This document shows, in pieces, positions 36,312 through 44,692 of a DNA stretch of 64,000 bases. The notes beneath the pieces were generated by a model. That model saw only the letters and a list, made by a program, of their open reading frames with translations. It ran no database searches and was not told where the DNA came from. Each line of letters starts with the position of its first letter. Within the stretch, counting starts at the first letter, position 1. The translations under genes and the position numbers were made by a program. The DNA is from Lachnospiraceae bacterium (GTDB lineage: Bacteria; Bacillota; Clostridia; Lachnospirales; Lachnospiraceae). The stretch spans positions 1 through 64,000 of the forward strand of contig JAKSPC010000006.1 in the NCBI GenBank assembly GCA_024405155.1, written 5' to 3'.

Positions 36312-36932
36312 TCAGCGTATGGCCTTCAGAGCCGCTTTCAGAAGTTCTTCCGTGGTCATGCCTTCCTGAAGCGGAACGGCGCCTACGGCCCGGCCGGCTT
36401 CCATGCGGCTGTAGCCCAGCATGGTCAGCGCGTCGATGGCTTCGGCCACGGGGCCTTCGCCCATGGGGGAGGCAGCACCCGCGCTCTCGAAAATGACCGC
36501 CGTGGGATCACTGTATCCCGCTTCCTTGCTGAGTTTGTCACGAAGATCCAGGATCACCCGCTCTGCCGTCTTCTTGCCGATGCCGGGAGCCTGGCTGATG
36601 GATTTGGCGTCTCCGGTCATAATGGCCATGCGCAGGTCGGAGGGCTTCAGCACGCTTAAGATGCCCAGAGCTCCCTTGGGGCCGATGCCGTTCACGGAAA
36701 TGAGCTGAATGAACATCTCCCTGTCTTCCCTTGTGAGGAAGCCGAACAGGCTCTGACCGTCCTCTTTCACGCTGAAATAGGTGTGGATCTTCACTTCCAC
36801 ACCCAGACCGGGCAGTGACGGCAATACGGAGGAAGGTACGCTGATCTCATACCCCACGCCCGCGGCCTCCACCACGATGGTGCCGGTCCCTATATTCAGT
36901 TCCTCCAGAGTTCCTTTGATATATGCGTACAT
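36312..36932 (-). CDS. ruvA: Holliday junction DNA helicase subunit RuvA
   Basis: 206 residues. The N-terminal OB fold starts MYAYIKGTLEELN, with the acidic-pin region EDGQSLFGF. The helix-hairpin-helix pairs are LISVNGIGPKGALGIL and AISQAPGIGKKTAERVILDL. The C-terminal RuvB-binding domain ends in EELLKAALKAIR. GGAG precedes the ATG. It is followed by apbE rather than ruvB. Confidence 0.97.
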   Translation of the reverse strand: MYAYIKGTLEELNIGTGTIVVEAAGVGYEISVPSSVLPSLPGLGVEVKIHTYFSVKEDGQSLFGFLTREDREMFIQLISVNGIGPKGALGILSVLKPSDLRMAIMTGDAKSISQAPGIGKKTAERVILDLRDKLSKEAGYSDPTAVIFESAGAASPMGEGPVAEAIDALTMLGYSRMEAGRAVGAVPLQEGMTTEELLKAALKAIR

Positions 36933-36944
36933 AACGTCTCCTGC

Positions 36945-38495
36945 TCAATATGACGGTACGGGAGTGGGTCTTACGGGATCGAAGATCTTTGAGGTATCGT
37001 CCCACAGATCCGTAAATCTGCCTTTGTTCTCCGTCATCTCATACCAGAAATTGTAGCCGTCCAGGGCGCGCCGGCCGGTGCGCAGGCTGTGGCTTCCCAC
37101 CTGCACCCAGGTCTTTGCGGAATCCACGTTGCAGAAATACCGGAACCCCAGATCGTAGAGATAATTGAACTTTTCCCGGCATCCGGCCTTCGCCTGATTA
37201 TCCGCTTCGTAGCCTCTCCAGTCGCCGATATCCGCGCCTTTGGGGTAGATCAGGATATCCGCGTCCTTCCCGGTGGCCTCTTTGATGAGGCTGTTCACGT
37301 TGCGGTCCCACTTGTCGGAATCTTCCTTCAGCGCGCCCACGCTCATGGCACCCATGTCACGGTGGCCCCAGGAATGGGATCCCAGGTCGTAACCGTCCTC
37401 GTACAGTGCCCTCAGCACCTTCACGGCCTCCTTCCGTTCCGCTTCCACGTCGTGGCCGCCTTCCACCTTGTGTTCCTTGTAGTTTTCGGGAAGATAGGTC
37501 TCGTCGGTGCGGTAGCCCAGCACGCCGTTATAGCCGGTGAATACCAGACAGGCCTTGTGCCCGTGATAGGAAAAATCCGGATGCTCATCGATGAATTTAT
37601 CCAGAATGGGAACCAGGTCGTAGTCGCCCGTGGACTCGTTCCCTTCTTTGTCCGTATAGTGCAGCGTGGGCCTTCCGTCCTCGCCGATGATCATCTTATC
37701 GGCAAAGCCGTCTCCCTTCATGTACTCGTAATAGCACACGTCGTCCTCGCTCATGACGAAAGCCTTCTTGCCGGGAGGCAGCATGATGTCGCCTTCCACC
37801 ATCTTTTCGGTACCGTCGTCCTGCTTCTCCATGTGTCCCATGTCGTGGAGGGAAATGAGCACGTACCCCCGCTCATACATGGAAGCAAGGATCGCCTTGA
37901 ATTCCGGGATGGAGGTCATCAGGGAATTGTAGCCTCCGGGATTGGAGCTTTTCGTAAAGGCATATTCCGCATCCACGGGAAGGATGTGGAAGAAAATGTG
38001 CGTCACGTCATGCGGGTCGAAACGGACCAGCGTGGACTTTGTCTCTTCTGTCGAAGCAATGAATGACTTTACGTCTTCCCGCTCCATAAGCTCTGTGTCG
38101 CTCTTTGCAAGCTCCAGGGCTCCGTCATAGTCGTACTGCGCCGCCAGAAGGCCTGCCGCCTGAAGGAGCGCTTCCGCTTTTGCCGCCGCAGCCTCGGTGG
38201 TGGGTTCCTCCGTGGTGGTCTCTTCCGTGGAAACGGTCTCTGCCGGAGTGCTTTCCGCGCTTCCGCCCTTATTCATCAGTTTTTTCGCAAGGAAAAATGC
38301 CCCCACGATCACCAGAGCGGCGATCACAAAGGCGATCAGCAGCTGAATGCCCGTATTGTTCTTTTTCCTGCGGCGCCTTTTGGAAGCGCGTGCCCGGGTG
38401 GACGCGCTGCCGTCCGCCGCTCTGCGTGCAGAACGGGTGGTCTCATATCGTGCACGGCTCTGCCGCGCTCTTTCTCTTCTCTCTTCGGGGGTCAA
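36945..38495 (-). CDS. membrane-anchored polysaccharide deacetylase family protein
   Basis: 516 residues. A very basic Arg-rich cytoplasmic tail (to about 46), one transmembrane helix (IQLLIAFVIAALVIVGAFF), a Thr/Glu-rich linker, then an extracellular NodB-like domain. VMSEDDVCYY may replace the usual TFDDG, and HSWGHRDM is the second metal motif. ILIYPKGAD resembles the RxP region. It could trim acetyl groups from cell-wall sugars. It starts at a TTG (38495) with AGGAGG 7 bases upstream, a clear non-ATG start. It precedes ruvA by 12 bases. Confidence 0.8.
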   Translation of the reverse strand: MTPEERRERARQSRARYETTRSARRAADGSASTRARASKRRRRKKNNTGIQLLIAFVIAALVIVGAFFLAKKLMNKGGSAESTPAETVSTEETTTEEPTTEAAAAKAEALLQAAGLLAAQYDYDGALELAKSDTELMEREDVKSFIASTEETKSTLVRFDPHDVTHIFFHILPVDAEYAFTKSSNPGGYNSLMTSIPEFKAILASMYERGYVLISLHDMGHMEKQDDGTEKMVEGDIMLPPGKKAFVMSEDDVCYYEYMKGDGFADKMIIGEDGRPTLHYTDKEGNESTGDYDLVPILDKFIDEHPDFSYHGHKACLVFTGYNGVLGYRTDETYLPENYKEHKVEGGHDVEAERKEAVKVLRALYEDGYDLGSHSWGHRDMGAMSVGALKEDSDKWDRNVNSLIKEATGKDADILIYPKGADIGDWRGYEADNQAKAGCREKFNYLYDLGFRYFCNVDSAKTWVQVGSHSLRTGRRALDGYNFWYEMTENKGRFTDLWDDTSKIFDPVRPTPVPSY

Positions 38496-38591
38496 GCTGC
38501 TTCCTCCTGTTCAAAACGGTAACGGTGCGGTGCACCGGCCATGTGAAATAATCACCAAAACTACATGGTTCAATTTTAGCACATCTGCTTC

Positions 38592-38620
38592 TTGAATTCC
38601 ATCCGCTTTCGGTTTACAAT
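38592..38620 (+). promoter_or_regulatory. yerC promoter
   Basis: -35 TTGAAT (38592-38597), 17-base spacer, -10 TACAAT (38615-38620). The predicted leader is about 50 bases and contains the palindrome at 38646-38663. Confidence 0.6.
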
Positions 38621-38645
38621 TACTTTAATATTTTAAAGTCCGAAA

Positions 38646-38663
38646 ATTTTACAGTTGTAAAAT
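38646..38663. promoter_or_regulatory. palindromic operator candidate in the yerC leader
   Basis: ATTTTACA and TGTAAAAT are perfect inverted arms around GT, 15 bases before the yerC ATG. TrpR-family repressors bind short palindromes, so this may be an autoregulatory site. The same words could also form an RNA stem next to the ribosome binding site. Confidence 0.55.
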
Positions 38664-38678
38664 CCGAAAGGAGACCAT

Positions 38679-38978
38679 ATGAATTCCAAAATCAAGACCG
38701 ATTCCGTAGAAGCCCTGTTTGATGCCGTACTTACCTTAAAGACCAAGGAAGACTGCTACAAGTTCTTCGAGGACGTATGCACCATCAAGGAGCTCCTGGC
38801 CATGGCACAGCGCTACGAAGTGGCAAAGCTTCTGACCAAGAAGATGACCTATCTGGACATCGCGGAAAAGACCGGCGCTTCCACCGCCACGATAAGCCGC
38901 GTGAACCGTTCTCTGGAATACGGTGCCGACGGGTACCAGATGGTGTTCGAGCGCCTGGGGATCACGAAAAAAGACTGA
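38679..38978 (+). CDS. YerC/YecD family TrpR-related regulator
   Basis: 99 residues. The TrpR-like fold is clear: FEDVCTIKELLAMAQRYEVAKLL followed by the helix-turn-helix TYLDIAEKTGASTATISRVNR, then LEYGADGYQ. The ligand and regulon of YerC proteins in most Firmicutes are not settled. AAAGGAG precedes the ATG. Monocistronic on the plus strand, with rmuC converging 7 bases after its stop codon. Confidence 0.9.
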   Translation: MNSKIKTDSVEALFDAVLTLKTKEDCYKFFEDVCTIKELLAMAQRYEVAKLLTKKMTYLDIAEKTGASTATISRVNRSLEYGADGYQMVFERLGITKKD

Positions 38979-38985
38979 TCCCGGT

Positions 38986-40305
38986 TTACATCTCTGTTTC
39001 GGATATCCCCAGAAGCTCTTTTGCCTCCAGGGGATCCAGTTCCTCCACGGAAGAAAGCTTCCGGTTGATGATCTCTGTCCGGTGTTTCAGCTCGCCGTTG
39101 GCCTTTTTGGCCAGGTCGATCCTGTCACCGGCTTTTTCTATGAGTTCACTTAACGTGCCGTACTGCGTCTTGATGGCCGAAAGCAGCTTTAAGATGTTCT
39201 GACTGTCCTTGTTGACCGCCATGTACCGGAAACCGATGGCCAGGGAATTAAGGAGTGCCGCAATGGTAGTGGGTCCCGTGACCACCACGTGATCCTCCTT
39301 CTGCAGCGTCTCCACCAGGCCGGGGATGCGCAGCACCTCCGCGTAAAGCCCCTCGGTGGGCAGGAACATGATGCCGAAATCCGTGGTATGGGGCGGATCC
39401 AGATATTTGTCACGGATGTCGCGTGCTTCCTGACGGATCCTCTGCTCCATCTCCTTTACCGCTCTCTTTACCTCTTCCGCGTCCGCCGCTTCCGAAGCAT
39501 CCACGATCCGCTCGTATATTGTGGCGGGAAACTTGGAGTCGATGGGCAGATACAGAAATCCGCCGCCGTCCTTATCCGGGATTTTCACGGCAAATTCCAC
39601 CGCGTCCCGGTTCTGACCGTCGCCGGTCTTGGTCACCACGTTCTTTTCATAAAGCCCGGCGGTAAAAACGTTTGCCAGGATATTTTCCAGCTGCATCTCC
39701 CCGAAGATGCCCCTGGTCTTTACGTTGGAAAGCGTGCGGTTCAGCGCGCTCACTCCCGTCTCCAGCCGGGTGAGCTCTCCCAGAGAAACGTAGAGCTTGT
39801 TCAACTGTTCTCCCACGTTTTTAAAGCTCTGGTCCAGCCGCTCGTTAAGCCCCGTATCCAGACGCTTGTTGATGCCTTCCTGAATGTCCGTAAGCTTCTC
39901 TCTGTTCGCCTGCTGCAGTTCCTTAAGGCTCTCCTTTAAGACCGTCTCCGTCTTTTCCCGGTACTCGTCCAGCCGGTCCATCTGATCCTTCTGCATGGCA
40001 AGCATCTGACGGGACTGCTTCTCGCTGTCGTTTTCGATCATTTCCGCAACTTCCCTGCGGTTCTTGCGGTTCTCGTCCGCATCCTGCAGAAGGCGCTTTC
40101 CGATATCCTCCCGGATCTCGCCTACCCTGCCGCTCACCATTTCGGTGATGTGATCTTCCGTATCGTCCAGAAGATTTTCCATGTCGGAGGCGATGACCTC
40201 ACGGAACCGGGAACCGGTGCGGCGTAAAAGAAGCACCAGAATAAGACCCATCATCAGAAGGATGAGTCCCAGCATGATGAAGATTATAAGTTCATTTCCC
40301 TGCAT
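38986..40305 (-). CDS. rmuC: DNA recombination protein RmuC homologue
   Basis: 439 residues. A single N-terminal membrane helix (IIFIMLGLILLMMGLILVLLL), then a long coiled coil (about 40-170), then the PD-(D/E)XK-like core: LPIDSKFPATIYERIV and DFGIMFLPTEGLYAEVLR, ending with VVTGPTTIAALLNSLAIGFR. RmuC limits DNA inversions at short repeats in E. coli, which is notable in this repeat-rich genome. It overlaps the XTP pyrophosphatase gene by 22 bases. Confidence 0.92.
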   Translation of the reverse strand: MQGNELIIFIMLGLILLMMGLILVLLLRRTGSRFREVIASDMENLLDDTEDHITEMVSGRVGEIREDIGKRLLQDADENRKNRREVAEMIENDSEKQSRQMLAMQKDQMDRLDEYREKTETVLKESLKELQQANREKLTDIQEGINKRLDTGLNERLDQSFKNVGEQLNKLYVSLGELTRLETGVSALNRTLSNVKTRGIFGEMQLENILANVFTAGLYEKNVVTKTGDGQNRDAVEFAVKIPDKDGGGFLYLPIDSKFPATIYERIVDASEAADAEEVKRAVKEMEQRIRQEARDIRDKYLDPPHTTDFGIMFLPTEGLYAEVLRIPGLVETLQKEDHVVVTGPTTIAALLNSLAIGFRYMAVNKDSQNILKLLSAIKTQYGTLSELIEKAGDRIDLAKKANGELKHRTEIINRKLSSVEELDPLEAKELLGISETEM

Positions 40306-40901
40306 AAAAATTCTCTCACTTTCCTGAGCACCTTGCCTCTGTGAGAAACGGCGTTTTTCTCTTCCGGGGTCAGCTCTCCGCCGGTCTTCCCGTATTCCGG
40401 CACGTAGAAGATCGGATCATATCCGAACCCTTCGCCGCCCTTTGCCTCTTCGGCGATACTTCCCCGCATCTCGCTCTCCGCGTCGATCACCCGGCCGTCC
40501 GGCAGGACGGTGCACACGTGGCAGACGAAGGAAGCGCCGCGGTCACCGTCGCGGGCGCCTTTCAGAAGATCAAGGATCGCTCTGTTTTTCTCATTATACG
40601 GCGTGGAGTGTCCCATAAAACGGGCTGACTTTACGCCGGGCTCCCCGCCCAGGAAATCGATGCACAGTCCCGAGTCGTCCGCCATGACGATGGTATCCTT
40701 CTCTTCTCCCGCCGCCTTCAGCTTTTCATACACGTCCATGGCCTTGATGCGGGCATTTTCGGCAAACGTCTCCCCGTTTTCCTCCGGATCGGAGACCATG
40801 CCGATATCCTTAAGCGTCAGCACCTCGACGGAAATGTCCGACAGTACTTCCTTGAACTCTTTTGCTTTTCCTTTGTTGTTGGTGGCAACGATGATCCTCA
40901 T
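40284..40901 (-). CDS. rdgB: XTP/dITP diphosphatase (RdgB/HAM1 family)
   Basis: 205 residues. It opens IIVATNNKGKAKEFKEVL, then VMADDSGLCIDFLGGEPGVKSARF and GYDPIFYVPEYGKTGGEL, all HAM1 signatures. It hydrolyses non-canonical purine triphosphates such as XTP and dITP. Normal length, in an operon with rmuC and an RNA methyltransferase; the start overlaps the methyltransferase stop by 4 bases. Confidence 0.95.
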   Translation of the reverse strand: MRIIVATNNKGKAKEFKEVLSDISVEVLTLKDIGMVSDPEENGETFAENARIKAMDVYEKLKAAGEEKDTIVMADDSGLCIDFLGGEPGVKSARFMGHSTPYNEKNRAILDLLKGARDGDRGASFVCHVCTVLPDGRVIDAESEMRGSIAEEAKGGEGFGYDPIFYVPEYGKTGGELTPEEKNAVSHRGKVLRKVREFLCREMNL

Positions 40902-42061
40902 GTTCTCTCCGGCTTCTTTCCGTAATAGCTCAAAAAATAGGTCTTCAGCATGCCGTTGTAGATCTTGCGGTTCTTATCCGCCTTCCGGCCCAGGTACTTT
41001 TCCGCGTCCTCGTACCCCGTGATCACATACATGGACCAGTCGTCAAGAGCGCGGAACCGCTCTCCCAGCGCCGTATACAGAGGCGGCATGGCCTCCTTTT
41101 CCTCCAGTCTCTCCCCGTAGGGCGGGTTGGTGACGATAAAGCCGTGCTTTCCGGGATGGGCAAGTTCCGAAACGTCTTTCTTTTCAAAGCGGATCAGATC
41201 CCCCACGCCGGCGGAACGGGCGTTGTTTTCCGCCGCCCACAGCACGTCCCCGTCAATGTCGGACCCGGAAATGTCGCAGATGTCACACAGCTCTTTCCTG
41301 TTCACCGATTCCGCCAGATCCATGGCCTCGTCGTAGGCCCGGTACCAGTTCTTCTTGTCAATGAGATGGTCCCAGGAAGTGGACGCGAAATCCCGCTTCA
41401 TGCCCGGGGCGATCTTTGCCGCCATCATGGCCGCCTCAATGAGGAAAGTACCGGATCCGCAGAAGGGATCCACAAGGATCCGGTCACGGTTCCAGGGCGT
41501 GAGCATGAGGAGCGCTGCCGCCAGGGTCTCCGTAATGGGAGCCTTTGCAGTGAGCCTTCTGTATCCCCGCTTGTGCAGGGACTCTCCGCTGGTATCCAGC
41601 CCGATGAGCACCCGGTCCTTGTAGGCGGAGACCCGGATGGGAACATCCGCTCCGTCCATGGGCAGTACCTGCCCCTCCCGGTGATAGTGTGCCTGCAGCC
41701 GTTTCACGATGGCCTTCTGAATGATGGTCTGAAAATCCCGTGACGAAAACAGCATGGACTTGATTCCGGAGGCCTTCGCCACATAAAACCTGGCGTCCCA
41801 GGGCAGATATTCCTCCCAGGGGATGGCACGGGTACGCTCGAAAAGCTCGTCCCAGGTCGTGGCTTCAAAATCGCCGCACTTTAAAAGCACCCGCTCCGTG
41901 GTGCGCAGAAACATGTTGGCGCGGCACACGGCACTTTCATTTCCGGTAAAACAGACACGGCCGTCGGTCACTTCCGTGACCAGGCAGCCGAGCTCCGTAA
42001 TTTCTTTTTTTGTACATGCCTCCAGCCCGAAATGGCAGGGGGCCATCAGTTCCCATTGCAT
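40898..42061 (-). CDS. THUMP-domain class I RNA methyltransferase (RlmL/YpsC-like)
   Basis: 387 residues. The N-terminal ferredoxin-like and THUMP domains (up to about 160, with RDFQTIIQKAIVKRLQ) bind RNA. The Rossmann part has DPFCGSGTFLIEAAMMA and the catalytic FIVTNPPYGERL. This matches the N-terminal half of E. coli RlmL, which makes m2G2445 in 23S rRNA. The RlmK half is absent, as usual in Firmicutes. The next gene begins directly after DUF1700. Confidence 0.9.
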   Translation of the reverse strand: MQWELMAPCHFGLEACTKKEITELGCLVTEVTDGRVCFTGNESAVCRANMFLRTTERVLLKCGDFEATTWDELFERTRAIPWEEYLPWDARFYVAKASGIKSMLFSSRDFQTIIQKAIVKRLQAHYHREGQVLPMDGADVPIRVSAYKDRVLIGLDTSGESLHKRGYRRLTAKAPITETLAAALLMLTPWNRDRILVDPFCGSGTFLIEAAMMAAKIAPGMKRDFASTSWDHLIDKKNWYRAYDEAMDLAESVNRKELCDICDISGSDIDGDVLWAAENNARSAGVGDLIRFEKKDVSELAHPGKHGFIVTNPPYGERLEEKEAMPPLYTALGERFRALDDWSMYVITGYEDAEKYLGRKADKNRKIYNGMLKTYFLSYYGKKPERT

Positions 42062-42604
42062 TTACTTTCTGCTCTTTCTGAAAAGAAGGACGAGCCCCAG
42101 TACCGCCACGATCAGAAGCGTTACCGAGGGATCCATGTTGGAAAGGAGGGACATGAGGAGGGACCAGACGCCCACGGCGATGAGACAGATCACCAGGCAG
42201 CCGCCGCAGCCGATCTCTCTGCCGTTTACGCTGAACCTGCCGTCGCTTCCCTTTCCGACGGACGGTCCTCCGCCGGCAGCCTTCTTTCCGGCGGAAGTGG
42301 CCCTTCCTTTCTGGTCCACCTCCGGTGCTTCCTGTTTGCCGCTTCCGTAGATCTCCTCACGGAAATTCACGTCATCGGTGCTTCCGGGAATGCCGTCGGC
42401 ACCGGATTTTGCCGCGTCGATCACAGACCGGGCAATGAGCCGGGGATCTCCCAGATCCTCCAGCACCTGCTGCTCCGACTTGCCGGCCCGCACTTCCTCA
42501 CTGATGTAATTGTTGTAGTAATCTACGTTCTCTTTGACCAGACGCTCCGGGAGTTCAAAAGCAAGATCCTCCCGAAGTTCCGTCAGAAATTCCGATCTCT
42601 TCAT
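42062..42604 (-). CDS. DUF1700 (HAAS-type) membrane protein
   Basis: 180 residues. The helical N-terminus MKRSEFLTELREDLAFELPE, with YYNNYISEE and VLEDLGDPRLIARSVID, is the HAAS/DUF1700 domain. Two C-terminal hydrophobic segments follow (GGCLVICLIAVGVWSLLM, VTLLIVAVLGLVLLF). Relatives are often paired with PadR regulators; none is next to it here. The start overlaps the aspS stop by 4 bases. Confidence 0.8.
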   Translation of the reverse strand: MKRSEFLTELREDLAFELPERLVKENVDYYNNYISEEVRAGKSEQQVLEDLGDPRLIARSVIDAAKSGADGIPGSTDDVNFREEIYGSGKQEAPEVDQKGRATSAGKKAAGGGPSVGKGSDGRFSVNGREIGCGGCLVICLIAVGVWSLLMSLLSNMDPSVTLLIVAVLGLVLLFRKSRK

Positions 42605-44415
42605 CCATTATCCTTTTTGTTGATGGCGTCGTAATCTACCTTGATGGCCAGATCACGAAGCTGCTTTTCGTCCACCACGCTGGGAGCGCCCATCATGAGG
42701 TCGGAAGCGTCCTTTACCTTGGGGAACGCCATCACGTCGCGGATGGACTCCGCGCCGGCCATCCACATGGCCACACGGTCCAGACCGTAGGCAAGACCTG
42801 CGTGAGGCGGAACGCCGTACTTGAAAGCTTCCAGCAGGAAACCGAACTGGCTCTGTGCCATCTCCGGCGTGAATCCCAATACTTCCAGCATCTTCTTCTG
42901 GATGTCGGCACGGTGGATACGCACGGAACCGCCGCCAAGCTCAGTGCCGTTTAAGACGATATCATAAGCCTTTGCTCTTACGCGGCCGGGATCGGAATCG
43001 ATGTACTGCCAGTCTTCCTCCATAGGGCTCGTGAAAGGATGGTGCATGGCCATGAAACGGCCCTCTTCGTCGCTCCACTCCAGAAGCGGGAACTCCGTTA
43101 CCCACAGGAACCTCCAGGCATTCCTGTCGATGAGATCCAGACTCCTGCCAAGCTCCAGTCTTACCTGGCCCATCACCTGGCATACCCTGGTGAATTTATC
43201 GGCTGCAATGACGATCAGGTCGCCCTTTTCGGCGCCGCAGGCCTTAATGATGGCTTCCAGCTCTTCTTCCTTCATGAACTTGGCAAAAGAGCACTTGTGG
43301 CTGCCGTCGTCGGCGCAGTTCACGCACAGATAGGCAAGGCCCTTGCCGCCGTAGTATTTGGCAACTTCCACCAGAGCGTCGATCTTTTTGCGGGGCATAT
43401 GTCCCTCGCCGGGCACACGGATGGCTCTTACGAAACCGCCGTCCTTTACGGTATCGGCAAATACGGAGAAGCCGCAGTCCTTCACCACGTCGGAAATATC
43501 GGTAATGGGCAGGTCGAAACGAAGATCCGGCTTATCGGAGCCGTACTTGTCCATGGCTGCCTGCCAGGTCATGCGCTCGATGGGAGTCTTTATATCAACG
43601 CCCAGCACTTCCTTCCAGATGCGCTTGATAAGGCCCTCGTTCACGGCGATGACGTCATCCACGTCCGCGAAGGAAAGCTCCATGTCGATCTGGGTGAACT
43701 CCGGCTGTCTGTCGGCACGAAGATCCTCGTCACGGTAGCATCTGGCCAGCTGGAAATAGCGGTCGAAACCGGAGCACATCAGAAGCTGCTTCAGAAGCTG
43801 CGGGCTCTGGGGCAGAGCGTAGAACTCTCCCTGGTGTACACGGGAGGGTACCAGATAGTCTCTGGCGCCTTCGGGCGTGGACTTTATGAAGGTGGGAGTC
43901 TCGATCTCCAGGAAACCCTGCTCGTCCATGTAGTTTCTTACGGCGATGCAGAGCTTGTGGCGCAGCATGATATTTCTCTGCAGGGGAGAACGTCTCAGAT
44001 CCAGATAACGGTACTGGAGCCTCAGTTCTTCTCTGGTGTTGATCTCGTCTTCGATCTGGAAGGGAGGCACTGCGGATTCGCTCAAGATGCGAAGCTGTTT
44101 TGCTTCCACTTCGATGGCGCCGGTGGCGATCTTTTCGTTGGCGTCGGTACCGCGGGAGCGAAGGAGGCCTACCACGGCCACGCAGTATTCGCTGCGGAGC
44201 GTCGCTGCCTTTTCAAACACTTCCTTGCCGCATTTTTCCTCTTCAAATACCACCTGCAGGATGCCGCTTCTGTCACGCACGTCCGTGAAGATAAGGCCGC
44301 CCTTGTTTCTGGATTTCTGCACCCAGCCCATGACGGTGACTTCTTTGCCGATGTCTTCCTTAGTGAATTCTGCGCATCTTGCGGTCCTGTGCAGACCTTT
44401 CATTGTTTCGCCCAT
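42601..44415 (-). CDS. aspS: aspartyl-tRNA synthetase
   Basis: 604 residues, bacterial-type class II enzyme with the GAD insertion. N-terminal OB anticodon-binding domain (VMGWVQKSRNKGGLIFTDVR), motif 2 ARCYRDEDLRADRQPEF, and motif 3 GLAYGLDRVAMWMAG. It charges tRNA-Asp; whether it also charges tRNA-Asn cannot be decided from what I see. AGGAG precedes the ATG at 44415. It is separated from hisS by H element 3; no T-box motif is visible in that gap. Confidence 0.97.
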   Translation of the reverse strand: MGETMKGLHRTARCAEFTKEDIGKEVTVMGWVQKSRNKGGLIFTDVRDRSGILQVVFEEEKCGKEVFEKAATLRSEYCVAVVGLLRSRGTDANEKIATGAIEVEAKQLRILSESAVPPFQIEDEINTREELRLQYRYLDLRRSPLQRNIMLRHKLCIAVRNYMDEQGFLEIETPTFIKSTPEGARDYLVPSRVHQGEFYALPQSPQLLKQLLMCSGFDRYFQLARCYRDEDLRADRQPEFTQIDMELSFADVDDVIAVNEGLIKRIWKEVLGVDIKTPIERMTWQAAMDKYGSDKPDLRFDLPITDISDVVKDCGFSVFADTVKDGGFVRAIRVPGEGHMPRKKIDALVEVAKYYGGKGLAYLCVNCADDGSHKCSFAKFMKEEELEAIIKACGAEKGDLIVIAADKFTRVCQVMGQVRLELGRSLDLIDRNAWRFLWVTEFPLLEWSDEEGRFMAMHHPFTSPMEEDWQYIDSDPGRVRAKAYDIVLNGTELGGGSVRIHRADIQKKMLEVLGFTPEMAQSQFGFLLEAFKYGVPPHAGLAYGLDRVAMWMAGAESIRDVMAFPKVKDASDLMMGAPSVVDEKQLRDLAIKVDYDAINKKDNG

Positions 44416-44445
44416 ACGATATCTCCTCGTTAAATAGTGTTACTG

Positions 44446-44687
44446 AACGCTGATGTGACATGCAGGCAGGTGCATGCGCATTGCGGAGGCTTTTCAGATT
44501 TTCAAGGTTTCCCAGTCCGGAGTGCGCTTGGGGGTGCAAGACGTCCAGTGGACGTCTGCTCTGCACGGACCGGAGCGGAGCGTAGAGAGCGGGGCCCCGA
44601 GCGCGCTTACGCAGGACGCAGGAAAACTTAGAAAATCGAAAACCGGAGCAACTAGCGCTTGCAATGCGTGCATGGCGCAGAAGCGTT
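44446..44687. repeat. H element copy 3 (covarying long hairpin, longest copy)
   Basis: 242 bp between hisS (5 bases past its stop) and aspS. Outer arms AACGCT..AGCGTT and CATGCA/TGCATG pair within the copy. The conserved inner arms match copies 1 and 2, with small changes (AAAACCGGAGCAACTAGCGC). The apical region is twice as long as in the others, with a perfect GACGTCCA-G-TGGACGTC hairpin and GAGCGGGGCCCCGAGCGC palindromes. Confidence 0.92.
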
Positions 44688-44692
44688 AAAAA

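Noticed and set aside
44416..44692. T-box leader in front of aspS
   Set aside because: No AGGGTGGNACCGCG-type T-box sequence is present; the gap is filled by H element 3.
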